A stretch of DNA of 41,609 nucleotides, from contig DHAA01000122.1 in NCBI GenBank assembly GCA_002397275.1, forward strand, positions 1 through 41,609, in the 5' to 3' direction. The translations under genes and the position numbers were made by a program. Below are positions 1-8,586 of the stretch, piece after piece. The DNA comes from Thermacetogenium sp. UBA4966 (GTDB lineage Bacteria > Bacillota > DSM-12270 > Thermacetogeniales > Thermacetogeniaceae). How positions within the stretch are numbered: position 1 is the stretch's first letter; every line of letters starts with the position of its first letter. The notes beneath the pieces were generated by a model. It was given only the letters and a program-made list of their open reading frames with translations. It was not told where the DNA came from and made no database searches.

Positions 1-42
1 TTTTCATGGAGCACGCCGCATCATAGGATAGCCGCCTCTTAA

Positions 43-1302
43 TTAACCGGTGTCAAAAAGATATCGTGACAGGTTCCTTTCCCTGATATGCTCCAGAGCA
101 TTACGCATTTTTTCAGCTATCTCTCTGACGCTGTAACCGCTGTCCGCATAGCTGCGCCTGTTCCTGTATAGAAACAGCCGGAAAAGGTTAATCGCTAAAA
201 ACATAAACCATAGTATGACTTGAAAAGCGACTTCCTGATGAATAAAGCCGTGCTCCATGTTCCAGTTCCCTTTTAGTTCGTGATATCCCGTATTCTCTAT
301 CTCCCACCTCCGATGGATGATTTCCCGGATTAGCTCCGGGGGCGCTTCATTCTTGCTTAAGGTCGTAGCTGCCAGTATCTCGATCTTTTCGATGGCTTCC
401 CGGCGTTTGCCCCCTATGATTGCATACCCATGCCGGACCTCTTTGATCTTGACGACTCTTAAGGGCTTTTCTGCTCCTTCCCAGCTGTTGAACTGTTCTT
501 CATCCCAGGCGGAGACCTCCACATGGGTAGTGGCTGATTTATCCTCACGCCATTTTTTGGCCGCCACTTGGCGGCTGAATATCCCTTTCGCATCTTTGAC
601 AATGTGCATCCGCTCGTCTTTTAGACGAACTACCAGGTGAATGTTTTTGCTGCATAAGTGGTTGATAAAAGGGGCCTTGGCAAAACCGGCATCGACTACC
701 ACTATATCGGCAAAGTGTTTATATTCCTGGTAAAGACAATCCGCCAGCCTTTTGGCTGCCGTAGTTTCGCCCTCCCCCGGCTTGATCGGCTCAAAGCCTA
801 AAATGAGCGGCGGCTTGCCGCCTACTATCTGGCAGGTGACGATCTTATGCTCGTAAGTAATCGTCCCATTACGATGATGAATTTGCTGGCAGGCTGGACA
901 GCAGCGGCTCCGGCTGCTGAAGATACCTGTACCATCAATGGCCGCTACTCGATAATGTCCAATGACGGGCAGCATTTTGCTGCGCCGTGCTTTATTAACC
1001 ACCTCTGCATACAGCTTTTTAATCGGCTCCAGTTCCATCCCCACAGCACTATGACGGATGGTATCTGCCGAGGGCGGCTTCTGTTTCCGGGGCAGCAGCT
1101 TTTTAAAACTCTCTTTCGCTCTGCGCTCAAGTTCTTCCAGGCTCCTCACCTGAAAAGCAAAACCCATCAAAAGTGTTACCCAGATGGTACCCGGTTTTAT
1201 CTCCGGATCTTTTCTTTTATCTTTTGCCCATTTTGTATAGCCCTCAGGCAGGAATACCTTATTGATATATCGAAGAAAATCTTTAAGCCACCGTTTTGAC
1301 AT
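43..1302 (-). CDS. IS4-superfamily DDE transposase
   Basis: This 419-aa protein is a DDE transposase of the IS4/DDE_Tnp_1 type, expected to cut and join the ends of its own insertion sequence. Probable catalytic residues are D123 (in AAIDGTGIF), D204 (in VVVDAGFAK) and E336 (in HRRWEIENTGYHELK, which resembles the IS4 R..E..K signature). A cysteine-rich insert, CCPACQQIHH, follows the first Asp and could bind zinc. The ATG start is preceded by a near-perfect ribosome site. The reading frame is intact, so the protein may be functional. I could not find a matching pair of terminal inverted repeats; the left end may lie outside the window. The exact IS family is uncertain. Confidence 0.85.
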   Translation of the reverse strand: MSKRWLKDFLRYINKVFLPEGYTKWAKDKRKDPEIKPGTIWVTLLMGFAFQVRSLEELERRAKESFKKLLPRKQKPPSADTIRHSAVGMELEPIKKLYAEVVNKARRSKMLPVIGHYRVAAIDGTGIFSSRSRCCPACQQIHHRNGTITYEHKIVTCQIVGGKPPLILGFEPIKPGEGETTAAKRLADCLYQEYKHFADIVVVDAGFAKAPFINHLCSKNIHLVVRLKDERMHIVKDAKGIFSRQVAAKKWREDKSATTHVEVSAWDEEQFNSWEGAEKPLRVVKIKEVRHGYAIIGGKRREAIEKIEILAATTLSKNEAPPELIREIIHRRWEIENTGYHELKGNWNMEHGFIHQEVAFQVILWFMFLAINLFRLFLYRNRRSYADSGYSVREIAEKMRNALEHIRERNLSRYLFDTG

Positions 1303-1311
1303 CGGTGGTTC

Positions 1312-1358
1312 ACCTCCTGGAGATGATGGATTTTTCTGGTTTGTTGTTTCCAGGAGGT
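1312..1358 (-). promoter_or_regulatory. Hairpin masking the transposase ribosome binding site
   Basis: Two perfectly complementary 10-nt arms (1312-1321 and 1349-1358, acctcctgga/tccaggaggt) flank a 27-nt loop. On the transposase strand the downstream arm contains the AGGAGGTGA ribosome site about 8 nt before the ATG, so folding would hide it. Transcripts starting upstream of 1358 would include both arms, while one starting inside the loop would not. In IS10 and IS50 similar hairpins block translation from read-through transcripts. The same role is inferred here. Confidence 0.6.
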
Positions 1359-1580
1359 TTTTGCTATTTGGTATGCTTTTTCCTGCCTGTTCGGTTCAAA
1401 AAATGTGAATTTATAAGGTTTTACTTTTTCTCTGCATCCCTTGCGCCACAAGCCCTTGAGCGATTAGGTGCGGAATCCCTGGAGTAATATTTTAAACCGG
1501 GAAAGGAAATATTTATCGGGGAAAAAATGAATGGCTGGCTAGTCCGGCATTGCTTTACGGTACCGGCGAGCAGAGGGCAA

Positions 1581-2324
1581 TTATATCCGCACCAGAACCT
1601 GACCAATGGCCGGCTTCATGGACATAGTACCGCCGCCCTGGCTTATAATCTGCAAAATCAGTTCGCCATTCTTGACTACGCTTCCCGCAAGAAGCGTGGT
1701 ATTGTATTTCCCGAAGATCTCCGGACAAAGGGGAGTGGACGGCCCGACGAGGCAAACCTCTTTTGCGTTTTTGCAATAGGGAAGAATTCCGTCGATGGTG
1801 TGATTGATGATGCTGGTTGCGGTTATCACAACAACGTCACACTGGGGAAGATAAAGCTGCATCGTTTCCGCAGGGTACAGTCCGCTTCCCTCAAGCACGT
1901 TTTGTTCAAAAACATATATGTTCTTCGTCATGGTTTTTACTTTGGACAGAATCGGGTGAAACGCTCCGACCATGCCGAACGTATCCGATTCACTGAGTGT
2001 AAAGGCATTCAACACATTTCCCGTATCCCAATTATTATCCGGATCGTTGATTAAGGCATTGATAGCCGCCAGCCCGATCGCGGCTTTCAGCCGGTTGCTT
2101 TCTTTTGCCCACAATATGACTTCATCAGCATTCATTCCGATCAGACTGCCGGCAACATCCAAAATCCCGCAACAGCATCCGAGTTCGTTCCTAAAAGTAT
2201 ACGCAAGCCCACAGATGCCACCCTCAAGCATCACGCAGGTATATCCCAGCCCTGCGCGAACATCTTTAACCTTTTTGCTTTGAGCCATGCTCAGAGCCCG
2301 ATCAATCAACTCGTCGACAATCAT
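1581..2324 (-). CDS. DUF364/DUF4213-type Rossmann-like protein (putative heavy-metal chelation family)
   Basis: This 247-aa protein resembles the COG2014 family. It has an enolase-N-like DUF4213 first half and a Rossmann-like DUF364 second half. The recognisable pattern includes GLGYTCVML and a GLAAINALIN helix, then a C-terminal half with KVKTMTKNIYVFEQNVLEG, the strand DVVVITATSIINHTIDGIL and VCLVGPSTPLCPEIF. Family members are often found near metal or molybdenum/nitrogenase genes and are proposed to bind metals; no reaction is established. The ATG start has a GGGAGGA site at good spacing. It stands alone, 187 nt from its upstream neighbour. Family assignment is from memory of motifs. Confidence 0.7.
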   Translation of the reverse strand: MIVDELIDRALSMAQSKKVKDVRAGLGYTCVMLEGGICGLAYTFRNELGCCCGILDVAGSLIGMNADEVILWAKESNRLKAAIGLAAINALINDPDNNWDTGNVLNAFTLSESDTFGMVGAFHPILSKVKTMTKNIYVFEQNVLEGSGLYPAETMQLYLPQCDVVVITATSIINHTIDGILPYCKNAKEVCLVGPSTPLCPEIFGKYNTTLLAGSVVKNGELILQIISQGGGTMSMKPAIGQVLVRI

Positions 2325-2511
2325 GTCTTTATTCCTCCCTCTTGTATCAATGCATTACTCGCGCTTACGGGAACCGCAAAAACTACCCTCAAGTCCCAAC
2401 AGCGGCTAAGATCGATTCAACTAACCAAATATGATTAACTAAATACGATATTCTTAGAATAAACCAGCTTACACCACAGAGCCATAGCGCTCATCTCCGG
2501 CAGAGGCATAA

Positions 2512-3021
2512 CTAACCGCTGCTCATTGATTTCCAGATAAAATACAGCATAGAGATAGCGATAGCAATTAGAAAGCCGACAATTATCCGCTGATCAAGAC
2601 CTGCGGCATTGCCCAGCGCCGACTGCACGGTACCCCATTCTATGTAGGCGAACAACCAGGCTATCTCGGCTTTCATGAAGTTCATCATCAGCCGGGCGTT
2701 ATAATACTGCTCCCGGGCGTTCTTTGCAGTGATTTCCACAACATAATTAAAGATATGGGGAAAGAAATTAAAAATGGTGATCATCAGGTACAACCCGATA
2801 TTTACGGCAAGCAAAAAAAACAGAGAGTTCCTATTCCCCCAACCGTCCGCCTCCCCTGCGAAATTAAAATGAGTGGGGATCACCTCAGGCAGGACGGCCC
2901 AATAGTGAAGCAGGAGCAGAGCATGAGCCACCAGGCCGAGGACGGCTACCACTTCAATAATTATCTCCAAACGGGAGCGAGGTATCTTGAGTATGATCCG
3001 CCCCTTTTTGGTCTTTTTCAT
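2512..3021 (-). CDS. DUF1648-domain membrane protein
   Basis: This protein of about 169 aa has a DUF1648 signature early on (PEVIPTHFNFAGEADGWGNR) and several hydrophobic helices: AVLGLVAHALLLLHYWAVL, SLFFLLAVNIGLYLMITIF and a C-terminal IIVGFLIAIAISMLYFIW. DUF1648 occurs in SdpI-like immunity proteins and other small membrane proteins; the role here is unknown. An in-frame ATG lies eight codons upstream (3045), but GGGAGGGGGA sits directly before the ATG at 3021, and the protein then begins MKKTKKGR, so I prefer 3021. It is a single gene with no clear partner. Confidence 0.65.
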   Translation of the reverse strand: MKKTKKGRIILKIPRSRLEIIIEVVAVLGLVAHALLLLHYWAVLPEVIPTHFNFAGEADGWGNRNSLFFLLAVNIGLYLMITIFNFFPHIFNYVVEITAKNAREQYYNARLMMNFMKAEIAWLFAYIEWGTVQSALGNAAGLDQRIIVGFLIAIAISMLYFIWKSMSSG

Positions 3022-3182
3022 CTTCCCCCTCCCAACCCGTCCCATCTATTGCTGACAGGCGATTTTCTTTACAACCTACCTTATTTTGGATGTCGGAGGC
3101 CGGAAGTCTGAGGTCAAACTTCTCACTTCCAGTCATAATAGGGAGCAAGCGGAATCCATCCGGCCTGAGCAGTTACAATTTT

Positions 3183-3872
3183 TCATCCATCTGATGGTGA
3201 AGGCGCTGCTTCGTGAGCGTCTACTTTCAGAAAGCAGTGTTTTTCATGGGATTCGATTCCCTTCACTTCTACGGAGAGGGGCTTTTTAAACAGGGGGCCG
3301 TCGGTGATAAGCGTATGGTACTCACCGTTTTCACCGGCTATATCGATCCCCCTTTTCTCCAGTTCATCCATCAATGGCCTGTCGATAACCCTTCCCAGGT
3401 ACTTACTCTCCATTTTCTGTTCATTGACCGTCACGATCATTGCTTGAAAGCCCAAGTCGACCAGTTCGGCGACTATTTCTCGGCGGGACCGCCCCCAAAG
3501 GGGGAGATAGGCATCCATCCCCACCACAGCGCACACCTTTTCCTGCCACTGGCGGTGCTCCTCCAGATCGATGTCGCCAAAAACACCAAACTCGATCCCT
3601 TCTTTTTTGAATTTCCGCAGTTGATCGACAAAGACCTTTTCATACCCATCCCATGAAGCAACACCTGTAACCAGAGGAATCCCTAAAGATTCCGCCTGCT
3701 GCTCCAATATCCTTAAAGGAAGAGCATGCGCTCGCGAACGCTCTCCTTCTTCGGAGAGCATCGTAAAAAGGCAACGCGCATCCCCCCCGGCGTGCAGCGC
3801 ATGGTAGAAGGCCAGGCAGGAGTCTTTCCCCCCGCTCCAGGAACAAAAATATGAACGCTTAGTGCAGTCCAT
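3183..3872 (-). CDS. Dph6-like adenine-nucleotide alpha-hydrolase (PP-loop) protein
   Basis: This protein of about 229 aa has the PP-loop signature SWSGGKDSCLA at its N-terminus and the pattern of the diphthine-ammonia ligase/MJ0570 family: FGDIDLEEHRQW, LPLWGRSR, and GENGEYHTLITDGPLF near the C-terminus. In eukaryotes and archaea this family amidates diphthine. Bacteria lack diphthamide, so the bacterial substrate is unknown. The start at 3872 is chosen because GGAG precedes it and the protein then begins MDCTKRSYFCSWSGGKDS; the longer frame upstream is mrp read in another frame. Its first 14 nt overlap the end of the Mrp gene, suggesting translational coupling. Confidence 0.75.
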   Translation of the reverse strand: MDCTKRSYFCSWSGGKDSCLAFYHALHAGGDARCLFTMLSEEGERSRAHALPLRILEQQAESLGIPLVTGVASWDGYEKVFVDQLRKFKKEGIEFGVFGDIDLEEHRQWQEKVCAVVGMDAYLPLWGRSRREIVAELVDLGFQAMIVTVNEQKMESKYLGRVIDRPLMDELEKRGIDIAGENGEYHTLITDGPLFKKPLSVEVKGIESHEKHCFLKVDAHEAAPSPSDG

Positions 3873-4698
3873 CGGCTTTCTCCAAACGCCCGGCCAGCTG
3901 GTCCAGTTCCGGCGCTTCCAGCATTTCCAGCTTGCCTTCATCACCAAATCTGGAATAAACAGGCTGAATGGGCAGGGTAGCCAGAACGGGGATGCCCGTT
4001 TCTCTGCTTACCAGCTCACCCTTCGGTTTGCCATAAGGATAAATTACCTCGCCGCACTCCGGGCATTCCAGGTAAGCCATATTCTCCACCAAACCTATGA
4101 TAGGCACATTAAGTGTATGCGCCATCCGCACTGCTTTTTTAACGATCATAATCGCCAGGTCCTGGGGAGAAAAGACGACTACAACTCCATCCAGAGGAAG
4201 GGTCTGAATTACGGTAAGAGGTACGTCCCCGGTCCCGGGCGGCAGATCGACGAAGAGGTAGTCCAGTTCGCCCCAATCCACTTCTTCCCAAAATTGCTTG
4301 ACCGCTGCGGCCAGCATTGGGCCTCTCCAGATTACCGCCTCATCCTCCTGCTCGAAAAAAAGATTGAGAGACATTACCTTGATGCCCATCGAACTCTCAG
4401 GAGGAACCAACCCCTGCTTGCTTGTTGTGACATTGCCGCCTTTAAGCCCGAGCAGATGCGGGATGCTGGCGCCGGTAATATCCGCGTCAAGGATGCCGAC
4501 CCGATAACCCTTTTTGGCCATGGCGCTGGCCAGGAGAGTACTTACCGTGGACTTGCCGACTCCCCCCTTGCCGCTCATCACCGCAATCACTGATTTGACG
4601 TTATCCCTCACAGTGATCAAGCTTTTCTGGTCACAGCTCTGTTCACAGTTTTCTGTTTTTGAAGAACAAGAATCGCATATTGATTCCTTTTTTGCCAA
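3859..4698 (-). CDS. mrp: Mrp/NBP35-family Fe-S carrier ATPase
   Basis: This 279-aa P-loop ATPase likely carries or transfers Fe-S clusters in the cytoplasm. It has the deviant Walker A GKGGVGKST (residues 43-51), the switch DADITGASIPHLLG, DLPPGTGD, and a CPECGE pair (YLECPECGEVIYPYG) typical of the Mrp/ApbC dimer-bridging site. The N-terminus has four cysteines (C8, C11, C18, C22), as in NBP35/Nubp1-type proteins, which bind an extra cluster there. The start is TTG, with a G-run about 10 nt upstream; no in-frame ATG exists before the Walker motif. It overlaps the Dph6-like gene downstream. Confidence 0.85.
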   Translation of the reverse strand: MAKKESICDSCSSKTENCEQSCDQKSLITVRDNVKSVIAVMSGKGGVGKSTVSTLLASAMAKKGYRVGILDADITGASIPHLLGLKGGNVTTSKQGLVPPESSMGIKVMSLNLFFEQEDEAVIWRGPMLAAAVKQFWEEVDWGELDYLFVDLPPGTGDVPLTVIQTLPLDGVVVVFSPQDLAIMIVKKAVRMAHTLNVPIIGLVENMAYLECPECGEVIYPYGKPKGELVSRETGIPVLATLPIQPVYSRFGDEGKLEMLEAPELDQLAGRLEKADGLH

Positions 4699-4844
4699 TT
4701 AATAGACCCCCCAAACTATAAGGTTTTGTAAATCATATGGCATATGCCTATATCTCCTACCTATTATAGCACTATTTCATATAAAGCAAAATCTATATTA
4801 TATATCGCAAACACGCCCCGGGCGCCGCCTTCCGCCCCGCCATA

Positions 4845-5705
4845 TCAATTTTTAATCGCCAGCACATCATCCTCAATATTTTTTGCTCCCATCCTCTCTA
4901 GAGTATGCCCAAACCTTTCTTTTCGTTTCCCATGCTTTTTAAAATACTCCAGCGCCCTGTCCAGGTAGTCAAAAAGCTGATCCTCATTTGGAATCAACAT
5001 GTCTACACGCTCTCCCAACAGCGGCTTCTTGCCCATTGTGCCCCCCAGAAAAAGGATATAACCCTTTTCTTTTGCCTGCCAGGCGTTCTTGGGGCAGTTT
5101 CTGATGCACTGTCCGCACATGATGCATTTATCCTCTTCTCTGGCATACACGCCTGACTCGCTGCTGGAGATAGCGCCGCTCGGACAGGATACCCTGCACC
5201 TGCCGCAGTCGTCGCACTCTTCCCCATTCCATCTCGGTACAACCGCTCCCATTATCCCGGCATCGTTGATCATAACCTTGGTACAGTTGTTGGGGCAGCC
5301 GCAGACAGCAATCTTGAATTTTCCGGCGTCTTTCCCGAAATACTTTTCATCGATCCTCCCGGCTAATTTCTTTGTTTCAATAATCCCATTTTTACAGGTT
5401 TCCGCGCCGGGGCAGGCCATCACTGTTCTTACCCTGGGGCCTCCCGCCCCCATGAGAATACCCGCCTGCTGCAGTTCGGCTACGGCTTCTTCCAGCTTAT
5501 CCAACGGAATATTGTGAATCTCGCAACCCTGCCTGGTGGTGATATGCACGCTTCCTTTACCATATTTTTCAGCCACACGCCCGATCACCGACAGCTCCTG
5601 CGCTCTTAAATCACCGGCTAAAGACCTGATCCTGATCAGGTAATACCCATCCTGTCGCTGGGGGATGACATAAGGGCTTTTTAATATCTCTCCAGGCAAT
5701 TGCAC
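4845..5705 (-). CDS. Siroheme/4Fe-4S sulfite/nitrite reductase-type protein with ferredoxin module
   Basis: This 286-aa redox protein combines a compact sulfite/nitrite reductase half with a two-cluster ferredoxin. Residues 1-90 form the ferredoxin-like repeat (TTRQGCEIHNIP). Siroheme-[4Fe-4S] ligands are C98-x5-C104 (CPGAETC) and C137-x3-C141 (CGCPNNC). Two 4Fe-4S motifs follow: C164/167/170/174 and C194/197/200/204. The architecture resembles small stand-alone sulfite reductases and AsrC-like proteins of anaerobes. Reduction of sulfite or nitrite is inferred, not shown. The start is GTG behind GAGGAGG. There is no partner subunit nearby; Mrp, a cluster carrier, is the next gene downstream. 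Confidence 0.8.
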   Translation of the reverse strand: MQLPGEILKSPYVIPQRQDGYYLIRIRSLAGDLRAQELSVIGRVAEKYGKGSVHITTRQGCEIHNIPLDKLEEAVAELQQAGILMGAGGPRVRTVMACPGAETCKNGIIETKKLAGRIDEKYFGKDAGKFKIAVCGCPNNCTKVMINDAGIMGAVVPRWNGEECDDCGRCRVSCPSGAISSSESGVYAREEDKCIMCGQCIRNCPKNAWQAKEKGYILFLGGTMGKKPLLGERVDMLIPNEDQLFDYLDRALEYFKKHGKRKERFGHTLERMGAKNIEDDVLAIKN

Positions 5706-5937
5706 TTCCTCCTCTCATTATCCGCCAACCCTTTCTATTCTACCAAAAGGTGCGGCCGTTAAGCAAAGAATGATTGGCATAGAGTAACCCCGCGCAGATA
5801 ATAAACCCATTGGTTATGCAGAGCTAAACATTTACCAAAGGTAAAATCGCCGACCATTTTAATTATATCACTTGTATCGTGAGCTATTTTGTTTATGCCG
5901 GTATGAGAAATATAATATAAGTCTCCATTTAAAAGCG

Positions 5938-5974
5938 AAAAAAGAGAGAGCAGCGACGACTATGCGGCTCTCTC
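5938..5974 (-). terminator. Intrinsic terminator after metQ
   Basis: An 8-bp stem (arms 5944-5951 and 5967-5974, gagagagc/gctctctc) is followed on the minus strand by a run of six T (5938-5943). It lies just beyond the metQ stop and ends the metNIQ transcript. The remaining sequence to 5705 is AT-rich and presumably holds the promoter of the siroheme protein; no clear promoter was assigned. Confidence 0.8.
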
Positions 5975-5984
5975 CGTATAACTT

Positions 5985-6776
5985 TTAAAAAGCGGGGACA
6001 CAGCTGCCCTCGTAGTTCTCTTCCAGGAACTCTTTAACCTCAGCCGACTGCAGAGCCTTGCCCAGTTTTCGGACAGCCTCTTTATCCTTATCCTCGGCAC
6101 GCACCACCAGGACGTTGGCAAAAGGCGAGTCCTTGGGTTCCATAAAAACGGAGTCCTCTACGGGATTGAGGTCGGCCTCAATAGCATAGTTGCTGTTGAT
6201 CACGCAGGCGTCAAGGTCGTCTAAGCTGCGGGCGAGCATGGCCGCATCCATCATCTGAATTTTCAGGTTTTTCAAATTTTGAGCGATATCCTTGTCCGTC
6301 GCGGTCACCCCCGCGCCTTCCTTCAGTTTGATAACCCCCGACTTCTCCAGAACCATCAAGGCGCGCCCGCCGTTGGTAGTATCGTTAGGAATCCCCACCC
6401 TGGCATCATTGGGCAGGTCCTCAATCTTCTTGAACTTTTTCGAATAGACGCCCATCGGCTCATTATGAACCTTGACCGTCCAGACCAGGTCTGTCTTGTT
6501 CTTCTCGTTGCTGTCCTCCAGGTAAGGTATATGCTGGAAGAAGTTGGCGTCGATCTCTCCGTCATTAAGCGCGGGGTTTAACAGAACATAGTCTGTAAAC
6601 TCCTTTATTTCCAGATCAATGCCTTCCTTCTCCAGTATAGGCTGCACAACCTTCAAAATCTCAGCATGGGGTTTTGCCGTAGCCCCCACCACCAGTTTGT
6701 TTTCATCATCTGAGCCGCACCCGGCCAGGGCGAGCGACAGAGCAAAACAACAGATAAGTGCTAATGCCCTCTTCAC
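5985..6776 (-). CDS. metQ: Methionine ABC importer substrate-binding lipoprotein
   Basis: This 263-aa lipoprotein binds methionine outside the membrane for MetNI. A short signal peptide ends in lipobox LAGC with lipidated C20. The NLPA/MetQ pattern is clear: LVVGATAKPHAEIL, DANFFQHIPYLE, ARVGIPNDTTNGGRAL, and the closing VKEFLEENYEGSCVPAF. The start is GTG with AGGAGGAG about 8 nt upstream, only 3 nt after the metI stop. It is the last gene of metN-metI-metQ. Closely related NLPA lipoproteins can bind other amino acids, but the linkage to metN (with its NIL domain) supports methionine. Confidence 0.93.
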   Translation of the reverse strand: MKRALALICCFALSLALAGCGSDDENKLVVGATAKPHAEILKVVQPILEKEGIDLEIKEFTDYVLLNPALNDGEIDANFFQHIPYLEDSNEKNKTDLVWTVKVHNEPMGVYSKKFKKIEDLPNDARVGIPNDTTNGGRALMVLEKSGVIKLKEGAGVTATDKDIAQNLKNLKIQMMDAAMLARSLDDLDACVINSNYAIEADLNPVEDSVFMEPKDSPFANVLVVRAEDKDKEAVRKLGKALQSAEVKEFLEENYEGSCVPAF

Positions 6777-6779
6777 TGA

Positions 6780-7454
6780 TTATCTCCTCCTACCACTGAT
6801 CTTCGCTGCCAGGGTATCCCCCAGCATCTGCACCAACTGCACGAGAATAAGCAACAGAATAACCGTTATCCACATGATCCCGTTTTCATAACGCTGGTAG
6901 CCATAGTAATAGGCCAGCGTTCCCAAACCACCTCCCCCCACGATACCTGCCATCGCCGAATAGCCTACCAGGTTTATAATTGTGATAGCGACACCCAGAA
7001 CGAGGGAAGGCATGGCCTCGGGCAACAGCACCTTGCTGATCACCTGCCAGGCGTTGGCGCCCATGGAAAGCGCGGCCTCGATCAGCCCCCATTCGATCTC
7101 TTTTAAGGATGTCTCCACCAGGCGAGCGACAAAAGGGATTGCTGCCAGCGTAAGGGGAACTATAGAAGCAACGGTGCCGATAAATGTTCCTGTAACCAAC
7201 CTTGTCAGCGGGATAATCAGGATCAGGAAAATAATAAAAGGAACCGAGCGCACGGCATTTACAATTGATCCCAGAACCTGGTTAACCCCCTTGTTCTCCA
7301 GGATATGGCCCTCTGTAGTGGCAACCAGCACCACCCCCAGGGGAAGCCCGACAAGGTAGCTGAAAAAAGTAGAGACAGCAACCATGTAGATCGTCTCCCA
7401 GGTGGCGATCATCACCTTGCTGGTCATCCAGGGATCCGCGCCCAGATTAAGCAT
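6780..7454 (-). CDS. metI: Methionine ABC importer permease
   Basis: This 224-aa inner-membrane permease has five or so transmembrane helices and the coupling-helix region EWGLIEAALSMGANAWQVISKVLLPEA, which docks on the ATPase. Length and pattern (ETIYMVAVSTFFSYLVGLPLGVVL, NAVRSVPFIIFLILIIPLTRL, GGGGLGTLAYYYGYQRY) are those of MetI. Its ATG overlaps the end of metN by 8 nt (ATGCTTAA), indicating translational coupling. Confidence 0.93.
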   Translation of the reverse strand: MLNLGADPWMTSKVMIATWETIYMVAVSTFFSYLVGLPLGVVLVATTEGHILENKGVNQVLGSIVNAVRSVPFIIFLILIIPLTRLVTGTFIGTVASIVPLTLAAIPFVARLVETSLKEIEWGLIEAALSMGANAWQVISKVLLPEAMPSLVLGVAITIINLVGYSAMAGIVGGGGLGTLAYYYGYQRYENGIMWITVILLLILVQLVQMLGDTLAAKISGRRR

Positions 7455-8478
7455 CGGCGATCATCTCCATTTCCAGACCATGCCCGCGAAGATAGCTAAG
7501 GCTCTCGGCAACCTGATCCGGGGACCCGCTAACCTCCAGAGTCAAATAACCGAATGGCGTGTCTTTGATACGGTCAATATTTCCATATAAAATATTCGCA
7601 TCCACATCAAATTTTTTAATCATAGATGAGATCAAGGGCTTTCCTGCTGTCTCGCCGATAAAGGAAACCCTGAGCAGACGCCTAACGCCCCCGGCTATCT
7701 GTCCGACAGGAGGCCGCGGCAGTTGATCAGGGAGCTCTCTGTTGATCACATTGCCGACAAAGCTGCGGGATGTGGCGGTTTGAGGGCTGGAAAAAACATC
7801 GATTACCCTTCCTAGCTCTACAATCCGTGAATCGTCGATCACCGCCACCCGGTCGCAGCTTTCTTTGATCACATTCATATCATGGGTGATCAGCAGGATC
7901 GTCAAATTGAACCTGCGGTTGATATCCTTCAGCAAATCAAGGATAGAACGGGTTGTTTGGGGGTCCAAGGCCGACGTGGCTTCATCGGAAAGCAGCACTT
8001 TCGGTGAATTGGCCAGGGCCCGGGCGATGCCTACCCGCTGCTTCTGCCCCCCGCTGAGCTGAGAGGGATAGGACTCGGCCTTATCCGCCAAACCCACCAG
8101 CTCCAGGAGCTCTTTGACCCGCTTGTAAGCATCCTTTTTGGGAACGCCGGCTATCTCCAGAGGGAAGAGCACATTAGCAAACACCGTTCTTGAGGAAAGC
8201 AGATTGAAGTGTTGAAAGATCATGCCGATCTTTTGCCTGGCTGTACGCAGATCCCGGGGTTGCAGAGCGGTCATATCGATCCCGTCGATCACAACCGAGC
8301 CCTTCGTAGGCTTTTCCAGCATATTAATACAGCGAATGAGGGTGCTCTTGCCGGCGCCGCTCAAGCCGATGATTCCAAAAATCTCTCCTTTTTCCACAGA
8401 GAGGCTGACATTATCCAGGGCCACGATCTCCTGACTCGGAGTGGTATAGACTTTTGTAAGCTTATGGACTTCGATCAA
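7447..8478 (-). CDS. metN: Methionine ABC importer ATPase with NIL domain
   Basis: This ATPase of about 343 aa energises MetI. It has Walker A GLSGAGKST, signature LSGGQKQRVGIARAL, and Walker B VLLSDEATSALD (Ser replacing the usual Met). The C-terminal NIL domain (about the last 75 residues) senses methionine in MetN proteins and inhibits transport. The frame can be extended to a TTG at 8508, but AGAGGGGG lies about 9 nt before the TTG at 8478, where the protein then begins (L/M)IEVHKLTKVY as in other MetN. The 100 nt upstream shows no S-box (SAM) or T-box leader that I can recognise. Confidence 0.92.
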   Translation of the reverse strand: MIEVHKLTKVYTTPSQEIVALDNVSLSVEKGEIFGIIGLSGAGKSTLIRCINMLEKPTKGSVVIDGIDMTALQPRDLRTARQKIGMIFQHFNLLSSRTVFANVLFPLEIAGVPKKDAYKRVKELLELVGLADKAESYPSQLSGGQKQRVGIARALANSPKVLLSDEATSALDPQTTRSILDLLKDINRRFNLTILLITHDMNVIKESCDRVAVIDDSRIVELGRVIDVFSSPQTATSRSFVGNVINRELPDQLPRPPVGQIAGGVRRLLRVSFIGETAGKPLISSMIKKFDVDANILYGNIDRIKDTPFGYLTLEVSGSPDQVAESLSYLRGHGLEMEMIADA

Positions 8479-8586
8479 ACTAAAAAAGCCCCCTCTAAAC
8501 AGCAGCAAATATATTAAAATATCGATTACTTGAGACAGGGGATAGGATTATCCATATCTATAATAATTTTATTATATTGATAGTGG

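Noticed and set aside
1..42. Left terminal inverted repeat of the insertion sequence
   Set aside because: No convincing match to sequence right of the transposase was found by eye; the end may lie outside the window.
8479..8586. SAM (S-box) or T-box leader for metNIQ
   Set aside because: The region is only about 108 nt, very AT-rich, and shows neither aptamer pairing nor a terminator.
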